A stretch of 34,170 nt of DNA from Rickettsiales bacterium (GCA_013214525.1 JABSSG010000009.1:1-34170), one strand, 5' to 3'. Positions 1 through 9,487 are shown, counted from the first letter of the stretch. The notes: generated by a model from the letters alone, not told the origin. Numbers and translations: made by a program.

Positions 1-535
1 CCCCCCCCCCCCCGCCCTTTAGTTGTTGTGTTCCTTTGAAATGATTAATTAAACAGAGGAGGTTTTGTGGAGCAAGTATTAAGTTGTTGCCAGACCAAGC
101 TGCTTCTGTTCCATTTTGTTTTGGGCAAATAATACCAAGGTTTCGTTGATTTGCTCCTAATGCTGCAGGAAGAACGCCATTGACTTGAAGTATCTCGCCA
201 TTTAAAGATAATTCTCCCATAATTAAATATTTTTGTAACTCTTCTTCTGGCAAAAAACCAAGTTTGACTAATAATGATATTGCAATTGGTAAATCAAAAT
301 GGCTGCCTTCTTTTAATAAGTGGGCTGGCGAAAGATTTATGAGTATTCTTTTGTTTGGAACAGCAAAGGCAATAGAATGTAAGGCCGCTCTAACACGTTC
401 TTTTGCTTCTGCAATGATTTTATCAGGCAGACCTACTACAGTTAAACTTGGCAATCCAGGCAAAACACTTGTTTGCACTTGGATTTCATTAATATTTATG
501 CCATTAAACGTTAATGTGCTGACTTGAGCTGTCAT
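1..535 (-). CDS. comM: ComM/YifB-family Mg-chelatase-like AAA ATPase, N-terminal part only
   Basis: Reading the - strand from the ATG at 535 gives about 173 residues starting MTAQVSTLTFNG. They match the N-terminal domain of the ComM/YifB family: LPGLPSLTVVGLPD, then a segment with EAKERVRAAL, then INLSPAHLLKEGSHFDLPIA and GELSLNGE. In other bacteria ComM is a hexameric helicase that helps branch migration during uptake of transforming DNA. The Walker A/B ATPase core normally follows this domain and is not present here, because the frame runs into a run of C at bases 1-13 and the window ends. The start codon lies inside the last 32 bases of miaB, so the two genes are probably co-transcribed with miaB upstream. 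Family assignment is firm; function in this organism is inferred. Confidence 0.85.
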   Translation of the reverse strand, partial: MTAQVSTLTFNGININEIQVQTSVLPGLPSLTVVGLPDKIIAEAKERVRAALHSIAFAVPNKRILINLSPAHLLKEGSHFDLPIAISLLVKLGFLPEEELQKYLIMGELSLNGEILQVNGVLPAALGANQRNLGIICPKQNGTEAAWSGNNLILAPQNLLCLINHFKGTQQLKGGGGG

Positions 536-1889
536 GCTCCATCATTATATTTTTGTTGACGGAATGAGAGTTCACTATATTTCCTTTTAAACTATTGGAA
601 AGAATTTTATTGATTTTTACAGTAACAATTTGTCCCAGATGTTTTTTAGCATCATCTATTGCAACAGAGTGCATATATGGGCTGAAGCCAGCAACCTGAT
701 TTTCATATTTTCCTTTGTTTGTAACTAATACATCAAAAGTTTTATTTAGAGCAGTTTTGTTAAAGTTTTCTTGGTATGTGCGAGTAAGAGACTGGAGTCT
801 TTGTAGTCGGTCATTTTTTATTTCTTCTGGAATTTGAACCATTTTAGCTGCTGGTGTTCCAGTACGAGGGCTATATTTAAATGAATATACTTGAGAATAT
901 TTCACAGCCTCAATTATTTTTAATGTGTCTTGAAAGTCTTCTTCTGTTTCTTCAGGATAGCCAACTATCATATCAGAAGAAAAACAAATATCGGGTCTTG
1001 CTTTTTTTAGCTTGTCTATTACTTTAAGATATTTTTCAGCAGTATGTCTTCTATTCATATGTTTTAAAACTTTGTCAGACCCAGATTGAACGGGCAAGTG
1101 CAAGTGGGGCATTAATTTTTCTATAGAGCCATGTGTTTCTATCAAATCTTCTGACATATCGTTTGGGTGAGAGGTCATGTATCGTATTCTTTTCACCTCA
1201 TCTATGGAAGCAATCTTTTTTATAAGGTCTGCTAAAGAATTATGTTTTTCTGATGATTTATCTTTATAGGCGTTTACATTTTGCCCCAATAAATATATTT
1301 CAATAGCTCCTTTAGATGCTAAATTTAGTGCTTCTTGATAAATTTTTTCAAGTGGACGAGAAAACTCACGACCTCTTGTATAAGGGACGATGCAGTATTT
1401 GCAAAATTTATTACAACCTTCTTGTATTGTTAAATATGCTAAAGCGGGCGATGAGGTTTTTAATGTAGGTAAGGCATCGAATTTTTCTTCTTGTTTAAAG
1501 TCTAAATCATATAGTTGTTTGTCCTTATAAGAAATTTTATTTATAAGCTCTGGAAGCGTGTGATAGGATTGCGGTCCGACGACAATATTTACCCATGGGG
1601 CTCTATTGAAAATCTTCTTTCCCTCTGCTTGTGCAACGCATCCAGCAACGACTACAATCGTGTTTGTTGTTTTTTTATTAATTGTTTTTCTTATTCTTCC
1701 TAAATCTGAATAAACTTTTTCTGCAGCCTTTTCTCTTATATGGCATGTGTTTAGAACTATAATATCTGCATCATCTATTTGGTCAGTTGGTAGGCATTTA
1801 TGTAATTCAAGCAATATTTTTATTCTTGATGAATCATAAATATTCATCTGACATCCGTATGTTTTTATATAAAATTTTTTATTATTCAT
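504..1889 (-). CDS. miaB: tRNA-2-methylthio-N6-dimethylallyladenosine synthase MiaB
   Basis: A 461-residue radical-SAM methylthiotransferase. MiaB adds the methylthio group to i6A37 in tRNAs that read codons beginning with U. The N-terminal UPF0004 domain has three cluster-binding cysteines, at about residues 13 (KTYGCQMN), 49 (LNTCHIREKA) and 84 (VAGCVAQAEG). The radical-SAM motif CNKFCKYC gives cysteines 159, 163 and 166. A TRAM domain occupies the last 70 or so residues. Length is normal for the family. Within the family, the LNTC-REKA and CIVPYTRGRE signatures favour MiaB over MtaB or RimO. The 3' end overlaps the start of the comM-like gene by 32 bases. Confidence 0.95.
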   Translation of the reverse strand: MNNKKFYIKTYGCQMNIYDSSRIKILLELHKCLPTDQIDDADIIVLNTCHIREKAAEKVYSDLGRIRKTINKKTTNTIVVVAGCVAQAEGKKIFNRAPWVNIVVGPQSYHTLPELINKISYKDKQLYDLDFKQEEKFDALPTLKTSSPALAYLTIQEGCNKFCKYCIVPYTRGREFSRPLEKIYQEALNLASKGAIEIYLLGQNVNAYKDKSSEKHNSLADLIKKIASIDEVKRIRYMTSHPNDMSEDLIETHGSIEKLMPHLHLPVQSGSDKVLKHMNRRHTAEKYLKVIDKLKKARPDICFSSDMIVGYPEETEEDFQDTLKIIEAVKYSQVYSFKYSPRTGTPAAKMVQIPEEIKNDRLQRLQSLTRTYQENFNKTALNKTFDVLVTNKGKYENQVAGFSPYMHSVAIDDAKKHLGQIVTVKINKILSNSLKGNIVNSHSVNKNIMMEHDSSSQHINV

Positions 1890-2025
1890 TCTAATATTTT
1901 AATTGCCCCTGCTAGGGCGTGTTAATTCCTTTGTAAATAATGATTAATACACAAAAAAGCTTAAAAACACAAGCATATGGTTTGTGGTGAGTTAAAGTTG
2001 TTTGGGTTTTCTTATTAGTTTCTTA

Positions 2026-3351
2026 TCAATTATTTTGAAAACTAGAACTTGTCTTTTTGTCTCTTATAGAGTTGTTGTGTAGAATTATAGGTATTATAGT
2101 AAAAATAATAAGGCTCACTAAAAGGAAGCTTATATATGCTGTTATGGCGAATAATCCTTGTTCTCGTATTGCACTCGGAGGAAGAAAACCAAACAATATT
2201 GACAATAGCAGTGTTATAAAGCTCCCCCCTGAAATAACCCACATTCCAAATTTTCCCCCTATTATTTTATATGGACGTTTTATGTTGGGTTTAGAGAGGC
2301 GTAACTTAATGGCCGCTGCAAACATTAAAAGATACATTATGAAATAAAGTTCAGCTGATAATGCCGTCATAATCCAAAATGCACTGCTTACAGAGGGCAT
2401 GAAAATAATGACAAATGACAAGGCAAAAGAAATAACTGCTTGTGCTATTAACACTCCAATCGGCATGCCATAATTGTTTTTTTTCTGCATAAATTTAGGA
2501 AAATATCCAAGTTTTGCGGCTTCTAAAACGCCTTTTGAGGGACCTATCATTAAAGTAACAACTGTAGTAAAGGCGCCATATGATATTAGTAGAGACGTGA
2601 TTGTTGAAACCAAACTGGAAGAGTATTTATTACATAGATATGTAATTCCTTGCATAACACCAGCACTTAAACTAATGTTTTCTTTAGGAACTGCAATGGC
2701 AATTGATAATGATCCTGTGACATACAGAGTTATAATTATAAAACACGCAAAAAAGATTGCTTTTGAGAAGTTTTTTTTAGCATTTTTTACTTGTGTTATA
2801 TGAACAGACGATATTTCTATTCCTGTCATTGACATAATAACCCCTACAAATAACATAAATTGATGTAACCCATTAGGTTTGGGCAATAAAGCCCCTAAGG
2901 AAAAAGTTATAGCTAATGGCTCATTTGAAATTATATGTATAGTGCCTAATGTAATCAGTATAATGCTGGGTGTTATTACTCCTAAAATGACTCCTGACGT
3001 CGTTAAAAAAGATGACAATTTCATGCTACTAAAGTTAAGAAAGGTAGTCACCCATAAAGCTGTCCAAATTATTATAATGGTGAATGTTTTGTTATGAGAC
3101 AAAGCAGGGTTTATAGCATATGCTAAACCAGACGCCATAAATGCTAAAACTGTTACAAACCATGGAACATTTGTGATCCACTGCATAAATACAGCCACAG
3201 CTCCCCATTTTGAGCCAAAAGCCTCTTTTATCCATAAAAACACCCCTCCTTTTTGAGGAAAACCTGAAGATAGTTCAGCGGAAATTAATGCTGAAGGAAT
3301 AAAAAAACACAAACATGTAAGTATCATAAAAAAAAATAATGGAATATCCAT
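2026..3351 (-). CDS. APC-family amino acid permease, frame lacking its N-terminus because of a frameshift
   Basis: The 441-residue frame is a multi-pass membrane protein of the amino acid/polyamine/organocation superfamily. It resembles the glutamate/GABA-antiporter-like branch: FFIPSALISAEL, then SGFPQKGGVFLWIKEAFG, then many hydrophobic helices. It would exchange or import amino acids across the inner membrane; the substrate cannot be read from the sequence. The apparent ATG at 3351 is not the true start, because the first transmembrane helix is cut. The missing N-terminus (helix 1) lies in another frame at 3337-3499. The frames join at a run of nine A on the + strand (T on the coding strand), 3328-3336. 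One T fewer would give a continuous protein of about 490 residues. It may be a recent pseudogene, a sequencing error or a gene read by polymerase slippage. Confidence 0.8.
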   Translation of the reverse strand: MDIPLFFFMILTCLCFFIPSALISAELSSGFPQKGGVFLWIKEAFGSKWGAVAVFMQWITNVPWFVTVLAFMASGLAYAINPALSHNKTFTIIIIWTALWVTTFLNFSSMKLSSFLTTSGVILGVITPSIILITLGTIHIISNEPLAITFSLGALLPKPNGLHQFMLFVGVIMSMTGIEISSVHITQVKNAKKNFSKAIFFACFIIITLYVTGSLSIAIAVPKENISLSAGVMQGITYLCNKYSSSLVSTITSLLISYGAFTTVVTLMIGPSKGVLEAAKLGYFPKFMQKKNNYGMPIGVLIAQAVISFALSFVIIFMPSVSSAFWIMTALSAELYFIMYLLMFAAAIKLRLSKPNIKRPYKIIGGKFGMWVISGGSFITLLLSILFGFLPPSAIREQGLFAITAYISFLLVSLIIFTIIPIILHNNSIRDKKTSSSFQNN

Positions 3352-3499
3352 ATTCTACTAATTGAGGTAGGTTTCTTAGTGAGAATACAGATGCAACATT
3401 AATCATCGTAAGAGCAAGAACGCCTATAGCGTGTTTCTTTCTTAAGTTTGCTATACAACCCTCTTTTTTGTATGAAGTATGTTTAATTTTATCATACAT
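3275..3499 (-). pseudogene. N-terminal fragment of the APC permease, out of frame with the main part
   Basis: Starting at the ATG at 3499, the frame encodes a short basic N-terminus and then KKHAIGVLALTMINVASVFS and RNLPQLVEYGYSIIFF. This is the usual first helix and loop of APC permeases of the GadC-like branch. After the poly-T tract at 3328-3336 it reads nonsense (YDTYMFVFFYSF) to its stop. The homologous continuation MILTCLCFFIPSALISAEL lies in the frame of the 2026-3351 gene. Only bases of about 3337-3499 are therefore meaningful coding sequence. I read the two as one gene, 2026-3499, broken by one base. Confidence 0.8.
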
Positions 3500-3655
3500 C
3501 TATAGTCATTACACCCGAAAACTCCTAGTTTTAGATATAGAAAACAGACATGTTGGACTTAGCTTGTAAAATGGTTTTTTTTAAGTTATACCTTATTTCC
3601 TATCGGTGATGCTGTTTTTTGTTTTAATAAATGATCTAAGTAAAATAATCTTATT

Positions 3656-4894
3656 ATGTGCCATATTAATAGATATATTACAGCGATTTCTTTAGGGTTT
3701 AACAGTGGCTTAATCTATGCTTTTTTGGGTAGCACATTAACTGCGTATTTAGATGACCATCAAATATCTTTGGTATTAATAGGTTTGTTGTCTTGGAGGA
3801 TGTTTCCTTATTCATTGAAACCTTTGTGGGCTCCTATAGTTGATAATTTACATATCAAGCTCTTTCGAAGAAGTTTTGGACAGAGAAAAACATGGCTTAT
3901 TTCAGCACAATGTATGTTAATTGTCTGTCTAGTAATTTTAGGATTGATAGATGTAAGTAGCTATTTTCTGCTGTTTTTATGTGTAACGGTATTGACGTCT
4001 TTTGTTGCTGCTACGTCAGACATAGCTTTGGAGGGTTATAGAATAGAGCTTTTTAAAGGAGCAAGTATAAATAAAGGGAGTTCATTTAACATATTAGGGT
4101 TTAGGGTTGGTCTTTTTGTTTCGGGTGCTTTGGGGCTATATCTTGCTGCTTTATATCCGTGGCATGTTGTTTTTCTTTTAATGGCGGTATTTTTAGTTCC
4201 TGGTGTTTTGATTATTAGTTTATCTAAAGATAATAGATTTTTAGAAAATGAAGCTACAAAGATTAAATTTAAAGTATGGATAAAGCAAAACTTCACTGAG
4301 GCGTTAACGACATTGTTTAAATTAGATAAAATTGCTTATGTAATTTTGCTGTTGGGGTTTTATAAAGTAAGCGATGGTTATTTAGACACTATGTTGCTAC
4401 CATTTTTAAACGATATAGGGTTTAATAAGTCTGAGGTTGCTTATGCTAAAACTGTTGGAATAATAACGGGAGTGGTAGGTAATTTTGTAGGGGTGAAAGT
4501 TATTAATAAACTTGGTATGGGGTGGAGTTTGTTAGGGGCAGAAGCTTTGGCGTCTATAACTAATTTATTATTTTTATTGTTGATAGCGTGGAGTAACAAT
4601 AATGGTCTTCTATATACTATTAATGCTGTAGAGAGTTTTTGTGGTGGAATATGTAATATTACCCTTATGTCTTATATGTGTTCTATGTGTACTAATAAGA
4701 GGTTTACGGCTTCTCATTTTGCAATTTTAACATCGGTTTCAATTATATTTAGAACTTTGTTGTCAGGTACATCAGGCTGGATAGTAATGGAAGCTGGATG
4801 GAAATATTTCTTTATAATATCTTCGGCGTTATCATTTCCGTCTATTATATGTGTGTATTTTTTATTTTTTAAAAATAAAAAGAATATTTCTTAG
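3656..4894 (+). CDS. AmpG-like major facilitator transporter
   Basis: A 412-residue polytopic inner-membrane protein with about 12 hydrophobic helices. Its signature PYSLKPLWAPIVDN lies in the first loop region, followed by the basic FGQRKTWLI loop, as in the AmpG family of muropeptide permeases. AmpG imports anhydromuropeptides for cell-wall recycling in free-living Gram-negatives. Rickettsiales genomes often carry several AmpG paralogues whose substrates are not settled, so the substrate here is open. The gene is divergent from the permease, with about 155 bases between them, and runs in the same direction as the VirB6 gene that follows. No clear Shine-Dalgarno sequence was seen. Length and the absence of internal stops suggest an intact gene. 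Confidence 0.8.
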   Translation: MCHINRYITAISLGFNSGLIYAFLGSTLTAYLDDHQISLVLIGLLSWRMFPYSLKPLWAPIVDNLHIKLFRRSFGQRKTWLISAQCMLIVCLVILGLIDVSSYFLLFLCVTVLTSFVAATSDIALEGYRIELFKGASINKGSSFNILGFRVGLFVSGALGLYLAALYPWHVVFLLMAVFLVPGVLIISLSKDNRFLENEATKIKFKVWIKQNFTEALTTLFKLDKIAYVILLLGFYKVSDGYLDTMLLPFLNDIGFNKSEVAYAKTVGIITGVVGNFVGVKVINKLGMGWSLLGAEALASITNLLFLLLIAWSNNNGLLYTINAVESFCGGICNITLMSYMCSMCTNKRFTASHFAILTSVSIIFRTLLSGTSGWIVMEAGWKYFFIISSALSFPSIICVYFLFFKNKKNIS

Positions 4895-5037
4895 TAATTA
4901 AAACCTTTTCTTTTTACACCAGCAGTAAAAGCCATTACTATTTGAATTAGTCATTACAAGTTGATTAAAGTAATAACCTATGCACATTGTTAAATGTGAA
5001 TTTATGATTAAATTTATCTCTTTTGGTCTTTATTATT

Positions 5038-8000
5038 ATGCCAAAAATATATGTAAAAAGATTTTGTAGTTTATTTACTTTTCTTCAGCCACTATTTTTG
5101 GTTTTTTGTTTATTTCTTCTTGTGTCTTGTGGGGAAGATACTTGTTATAAAGACAATAATATAAATGATGATGGCACTGTTACTTCACCGAAAACTAAAA
5201 ACTTTGAATTAAGCACTACTCAAGATGAGTGGTTGAGTACTGGTGCTTCAGTTTCGTCAATTGCTCCAAATAACACAGTCACTGTAAATGTTAGTGGGAC
5301 TGTGTATATGTGTAATAGTAGTTCTTTGCCGGATGTTCCTTATGCTACTTCTTGTCAAAATGGTAAGAAAGTAGTGTGTTCTAAGCCATGCTATAATTCA
5401 AAATGTAACTACAATTATTCGAGTTATGCTGATTATGTTGATTATGATGGACATTGTAGTGGGTCGACAATAGATGATCCGGCACAAATTCTATGTGGGT
5501 CTAAAGAAAACTCTACTTGCATAAATGGTGTTAAATGGGTGTTATACGGGCAATATGCGTTTGATATAAATTATAAGGAGTGGCTTATAGTTACTTATGC
5601 TAATTCATATTATGCACAAGATGCGGGCTGTGATATAAATACAGATTGTGATCAATATGATATAAAAAAAACTGATTCTCCCAACCTTCTCATTATAAAA
5701 GAGAATGGCAAGGAAAGATATGTGCTTGTTAGCGGCAAGAGTAAATACATACAATCACAAGATCCATGTAGTGAGCCTATAACATGTTCGGGTAATGATG
5801 AGCAATATGTTTATTATAATCCAGACGATGGCACAAGTAAAACTTACACATTTGATGGGAAATGTGACGACTCATATCAAAATAACATAGGTATAAGTGC
5901 TACAAATAGTCAATGGACAGAAATTGGTAGCAATATTTATAATGGAGACGTTCTAAGTTTTTCTATTAATGCCCCTACGGACGGAACTCCTAGTTTTCTC
6001 TATAAGGGTTCGAATTATTCTTATCAAGACATTGGTAATGCATCAATAAATAGATGGGCTCCCTCTAAAAATAGGTATGCACAATATTGCAAAAACACTA
6101 AATGTAATAGTAAGTGTCCAGATAAGCTAGAACATAACACTTCTCTTTCTGATTATTCTGATTGTGCTGCGACAAAGCAGTTAATTAGTGATGGATATGA
6201 AATGCAAAGTTCTAATTCTGGTAAGAGAGGATTGTGGGAAACTTTTGGTAATAGACTTGTTTTGAAAGCTATGAGCAGCGGAAATTGTCCCACAAATGAT
6301 AACCAAAATGAAGATAATTGCGGAGGAACGTCTTTCAATTCAACTTCAAACACAGGCGATGAAGAAATTTATAGTGATTTTGGTATATTAACAAACTTTA
6401 CAGATGGTGATGGTAATATACAAGTTTCTACTAGGGACTTTATTCCTAAACAAAGCTTTACTAAGTTATGCGCTAAAGTGTGTGATAATCCTTATACAGA
6501 TAATTTAGGTGGGTATACTTTATCAGTTCAAAGAAAAAGCTGTGTTGCTATTGATGGTCATCCTTCACCTTGTTGTTCTAGTGGTGATAAAAGAGGGGCG
6601 CTTATGTATAGATGGGGAAGTGATGGAACACCACAAGCTTTATTTACAGATGTGAAATACTCTACAGGGGATGATTCTACCTCTGGCTCAACAACAACAA
6701 TCACTAATGGAGGTGGTTCTGAAAAAGATGATTCTAATGAAAGTGAAACTGATTCCTCCAAAGAATTATATTTTTTAATAAAAAGCGATTCAAATATGCG
6801 GTCCAGTACGTCGGGAACTTATTCTATTAATATCAGCTACACGGAAACAATCACTACTGGTGCAGCAAGTAGTATTATAGGGGGCATTAAAACATCTATA
6901 AAAGACTTTATTTATGACTCCAAAGATGGTCAGCCATCTCCTGTAAAGCAGTATTTTAACACACTTTCAGGGGACGCTGATTTTATTCAATATATTAGAT
7001 TGTTATTGGCCTTATATATTGTTTTATATGGATTGTCATTCTTGATGGGGTATGTTGAAATTTCTCAAAAAGATCTTATTGTTCGAATATTGAAAATAGC
7101 GGTTGTGCTAGCATTGATCAGTGATCAAAGTTATAGTTTCTTTTATGATTATTTCTTTGAAATGTTTATCGATGGCTCTGATGAACTGCTTGCAAAAAGT
7201 AACTTCTCTGATTCTGACTCTTATGCTTTTTCTTTTATTGATAATACATTTGCGTTATTAGTCTTTAACCAGCCTACATGGCTTAAAGTGCTTGCCATTT
7301 TTATGACCTTACCTTTTGGTTTGTTGTTAACTATTTTGTTTCTGGTTACTTTAATATGGTTTGTATTGGGCGTTATGGCAGCTGTTGTTGTATATTTAAT
7401 GTGCTTTTTAGGGGTTGCTATTTTGATATTTCTAGCACCAATATTTATTTCTTTTGTTTTATTTAAACATACAAACTACCTATTTAAAAATTGGTGTAAA
7501 TTATTATTTAGATTTGCTGTAGAGCCAGCAATGTTAGTGATAGGATTACAGGTGTTAGTTGCTATGTTTTATGCAATATTTATTCAACTTATTGATTATA
7601 CAGTTTGTTGGAAATGCATGATGCCTATCAAGTTAGCATCAGTTAGCAGTATTAAAAGCTTCTTAGATGACATTAATGTTACAACAGAAGTATTTTGTCT
7701 GCCTTTTTTTGGTATTCATGGTGTTTATGGTTCTAAGGGTGCAGCTGCTTTGTTTAGTAATGTAGGTATTTCTGTATCAAACTTGTTGTTGCTTATGATT
7801 ATTGCTTATTTAATTAGAGATTATACTAAATTTATTTCCAGAATGCTTGATGGTTTTGTGGGCACAAGGATTGCTATGTTACCTGGAGAATCTGGCAAAT
7901 CAAGTGGGTCTGCAGGAGAGTTGATAAGAAGCAAGCTTGGGGTCGATAAGGTTGAAAAATGGGCTGGTAAGAAATTACGTAAAGGTATAAAAACTGCAAC

Positions 8001-8556
8001 TGGATTTGAAGTCTTAACAAAAGAAGAATATGAAAAAGAAAAGAAGAAGGAGAATGAATTAGCTAAACGTAAGGGACTAAGAAAACTTGGAATTGATAAG
8101 GATAAAAAGAAATTTAACGATATTGTAGATGATATATCACAAGATGATACCACTAAAGGATTACGACAAGAATATGGTGATACGCATCCTAAAGCAGCTT
8201 CTCATCTTGGAAGTAATATGTTTGAAAAATTAGCTAAAGATAAAATTGCATATAAGAGTTTTGTAGACGGCATGTCATCATTACGTTCTATGAGTGCAGA
8301 TGAAGTAGATAGATTAGATAAATCTGCACCAGGCATTAGGGATTTACATAGAGTTTTAAACTCTACTACAGTGAGGGGGTCTTTTGATGATCTTCAAAGT
8401 AAGAATGATAAAGTGAAGAAAAGTGCTATGGATAGAGTCGGCAAGACTATGTTTATGGACAAATCTTTATCTACAACATTGCTTAATAAGGGCAAAAGAT
8501 CAGCTTTATCAGATGAAATATTTAAATTATCACGTAAACCTCGTTCTGGTGTATAA
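5038..8556 (+). CDS. virB6: VirB6/TrbL-family type IV secretion protein with large cysteine-rich extracytoplasmic head
   Basis: An inner-membrane channel component of a Rickettsiales vir-homologue type IV secretion system. I chose the ATG at 5038 (MPKIYVKRF); an in-frame TTG at 5023 would add five residues. From 5038 the protein has 1172 residues. Residues 1-31 form a signal peptide with a lipobox-like LVSC (Cys31). Residues of about 32-640 are rich in Cys, Asn, Ser and Tyr and contain two related modules. Residues of about 645-930 hold the TrbL/VirB6 membrane domain: RLLLALYIVLYGLSFLMGY, then FWLxxV-like helices and a second cluster ending SNLLLLMIIAYLIRDY. The last 240 or so residues are charged and cytoplasmic (KEEYEKEKKKENELAKRKG). 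Rickettsiales usually carry several virB6 paralogues beside virB3-virB4; none is adjacent here. Family call firm, paralogue number unknown. Confidence 0.85.
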   Translation: MPKIYVKRFCSLFTFLQPLFLVFCLFLLVSCGEDTCYKDNNINDDGTVTSPKTKNFELSTTQDEWLSTGASVSSIAPNNTVTVNVSGTVYMCNSSSLPDVPYATSCQNGKKVVCSKPCYNSKCNYNYSSYADYVDYDGHCSGSTIDDPAQILCGSKENSTCINGVKWVLYGQYAFDINYKEWLIVTYANSYYAQDAGCDINTDCDQYDIKKTDSPNLLIIKENGKERYVLVSGKSKYIQSQDPCSEPITCSGNDEQYVYYNPDDGTSKTYTFDGKCDDSYQNNIGISATNSQWTEIGSNIYNGDVLSFSINAPTDGTPSFLYKGSNYSYQDIGNASINRWAPSKNRYAQYCKNTKCNSKCPDKLEHNTSLSDYSDCAATKQLISDGYEMQSSNSGKRGLWETFGNRLVLKAMSSGNCPTNDNQNEDNCGGTSFNSTSNTGDEEIYSDFGILTNFTDGDGNIQVSTRDFIPKQSFTKLCAKVCDNPYTDNLGGYTLSVQRKSCVAIDGHPSPCCSSGDKRGALMYRWGSDGTPQALFTDVKYSTGDDSTSGSTTTITNGGGSEKDDSNESETDSSKELYFLIKSDSNMRSSTSGTYSINISYTETITTGAASSIIGGIKTSIKDFIYDSKDGQPSPVKQYFNTLSGDADFIQYIRLLLALYIVLYGLSFLMGYVEISQKDLIVRILKIAVVLALISDQSYSFFYDYFFEMFIDGSDELLAKSNFSDSDSYAFSFIDNTFALLVFNQPTWLKVLAIFMTLPFGLLLTILFLVTLIWFVLGVMAAVVVYLMCFLGVAILIFLAPIFISFVLFKHTNYLFKNWCKLLFRFAVEPAMLVIGLQVLVAMFYAIFIQLIDYTVCWKCMMPIKLASVSSIKSFLDDINVTTEVFCLPFFGIHGVYGSKGAAALFSNVGISVSNLLLLMIIAYLIRDYTKFISRMLDGFVGTRIAMLPGESGKSSGSAGELIRSKLGVDKVEKWAGKKLRKGIKTATGFEVLTKEEYEKEKKKENELAKRKGLRKLGIDKDKKKFNDIVDDISQDDTTKGLRQEYGDTHPKAASHLGSNMFEKLAKDKIAYKSFVDGMSSLRSMSADEVDRLDKSAPGIRDLHRVLNSTTVRGSFDDLQSKNDKVKKSAMDRVGKTMFMDKSLSTTLLNKGKRSALSDEIFKLSRKPRSGV

Positions 8557-8702
8557 TGTATATATCTTCTTTGAAAGTTATATTCCCCATGCTTAAAAAT
8601 AGGAATGTCCAAGTATTGGTAATATATAATTGTTAATTCGTGCTTTTCTTTTTTTTTTCTTTAGGTAGAATTTGGATAAGTCAATTGTAAAGGTGTTTTT
8701 AA

Positions 8703-9461
8703 ATGAACAAGTTATTAGTCGCTAACTGGAAAATGAATCTTTCCAAAGGAGAAGGGGTAACTTTGGCGAAGAATATATCTGATTTTATTGAGAATAATGA
8801 TGGTGCTAGAAAAGTCTCAATTTCTATTGCACCTTCTTTGCCTATAGTTAGTGAGGTTAGTAACTTACTTTTAGGGAGTGACATAAAATTATCAGCACAA
8901 GATTGTTCAGTAAAAGATAATGGGGCATATACTGGAGAAGTAAGTGCTAAAATTCTTAGAGAATGTGGTTGTAAGTATGTAATTCTTGGTCATTCTGAGC
9001 GTCGTAAATATCAAGGCGAAACTTCAGAAATTATCTTGAAGAAAGCAATTCTTGCATATAAATATGGTTTAACACCAATAATTTGTATAGGTGAAACAGT
9101 GGAAGAAAGGGCTAACAATGCTACTTTAGAGGTGTTAAGTCAGCAACTCAAATTTTTATCTGGTTTGCGAGATTGTTCAGATAAGGAGCTAATAATTGCT
9201 TATGAGCCTGTATGGGCTATTGGTACTGGTAAGTCTCCTACAACTGGACAAATACAAGAAGTTGTTTTTCACATAAAAAGCATTGGTCAATCACAAAACT
9301 TAAAAATACTTTATGGTGGTTCTGTAACTCCAGAAAACTGTCAGGAGCTATTAAATATACCGTCTGTAGGGGGTTTACTTATTGGTGGGGCTAGTTTAGT
9401 ATATAATAAATTTATTTATATTGTAAGAGCTGCTCTAGAAATGGAGAAAGCCTTAGCTTAA
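8703..9461 (+). CDS. tpiA: triose-phosphate isomerase
   Basis: A 252-residue TIM-barrel enzyme that interconverts dihydroxyacetone phosphate and glyceraldehyde 3-phosphate. The substrate-binding Asn8-Lys10 (VANWKMN), the electrophile His97 (LGHSERR) and the catalytic base Glu168 (AYEPVWAIGTGK) are present. The phosphate-gripping YGGSV and GGLLIGGASL segments follow. Length is normal. An AAAGGT sequence lies 7 to 12 bases before the ATG. It is first in a tight + strand run with secG 26 bases downstream, then pyrG and kdsA. In obligate intracellular bacteria with reduced glycolysis this enzyme probably feeds glycerophospholipid synthesis; that role is inferred. Confidence 0.96.
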   Translation: MNKLLVANWKMNLSKGEGVTLAKNISDFIENNDGARKVSISIAPSLPIVSEVSNLLLGSDIKLSAQDCSVKDNGAYTGEVSAKILRECGCKYVILGHSERRKYQGETSEIILKKAILAYKYGLTPIICIGETVEERANNATLEVLSQQLKFLSGLRDCSDKELIIAYEPVWAIGTGKSPTTGQIQEVVFHIKSIGQSQNLKILYGGSVTPENCQELLNIPSVGGLLIGGASLVYNKFIYIVRAALEMEKALA

Positions 9462-9487
9462 AATTTGATATCAAAGGATTTTTATAA

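Noticed and set aside
264..527. 87-codon frame on the + strand
   Set aside because: It is the antisense of the comM-like gene, which has clear family motifs on the - strand.
2042..3097. Several frames of 66-109 codons overlapping the permease
   Set aside because: All are shadows of the hydrophobic permease gene in other frames, with no recognisable similarity.
8630..8671. TTGTTA and TAGAAT as promoter of tpiA
   Set aside because: The spacing is about 30 bases, too long for a sigma-70-type promoter.
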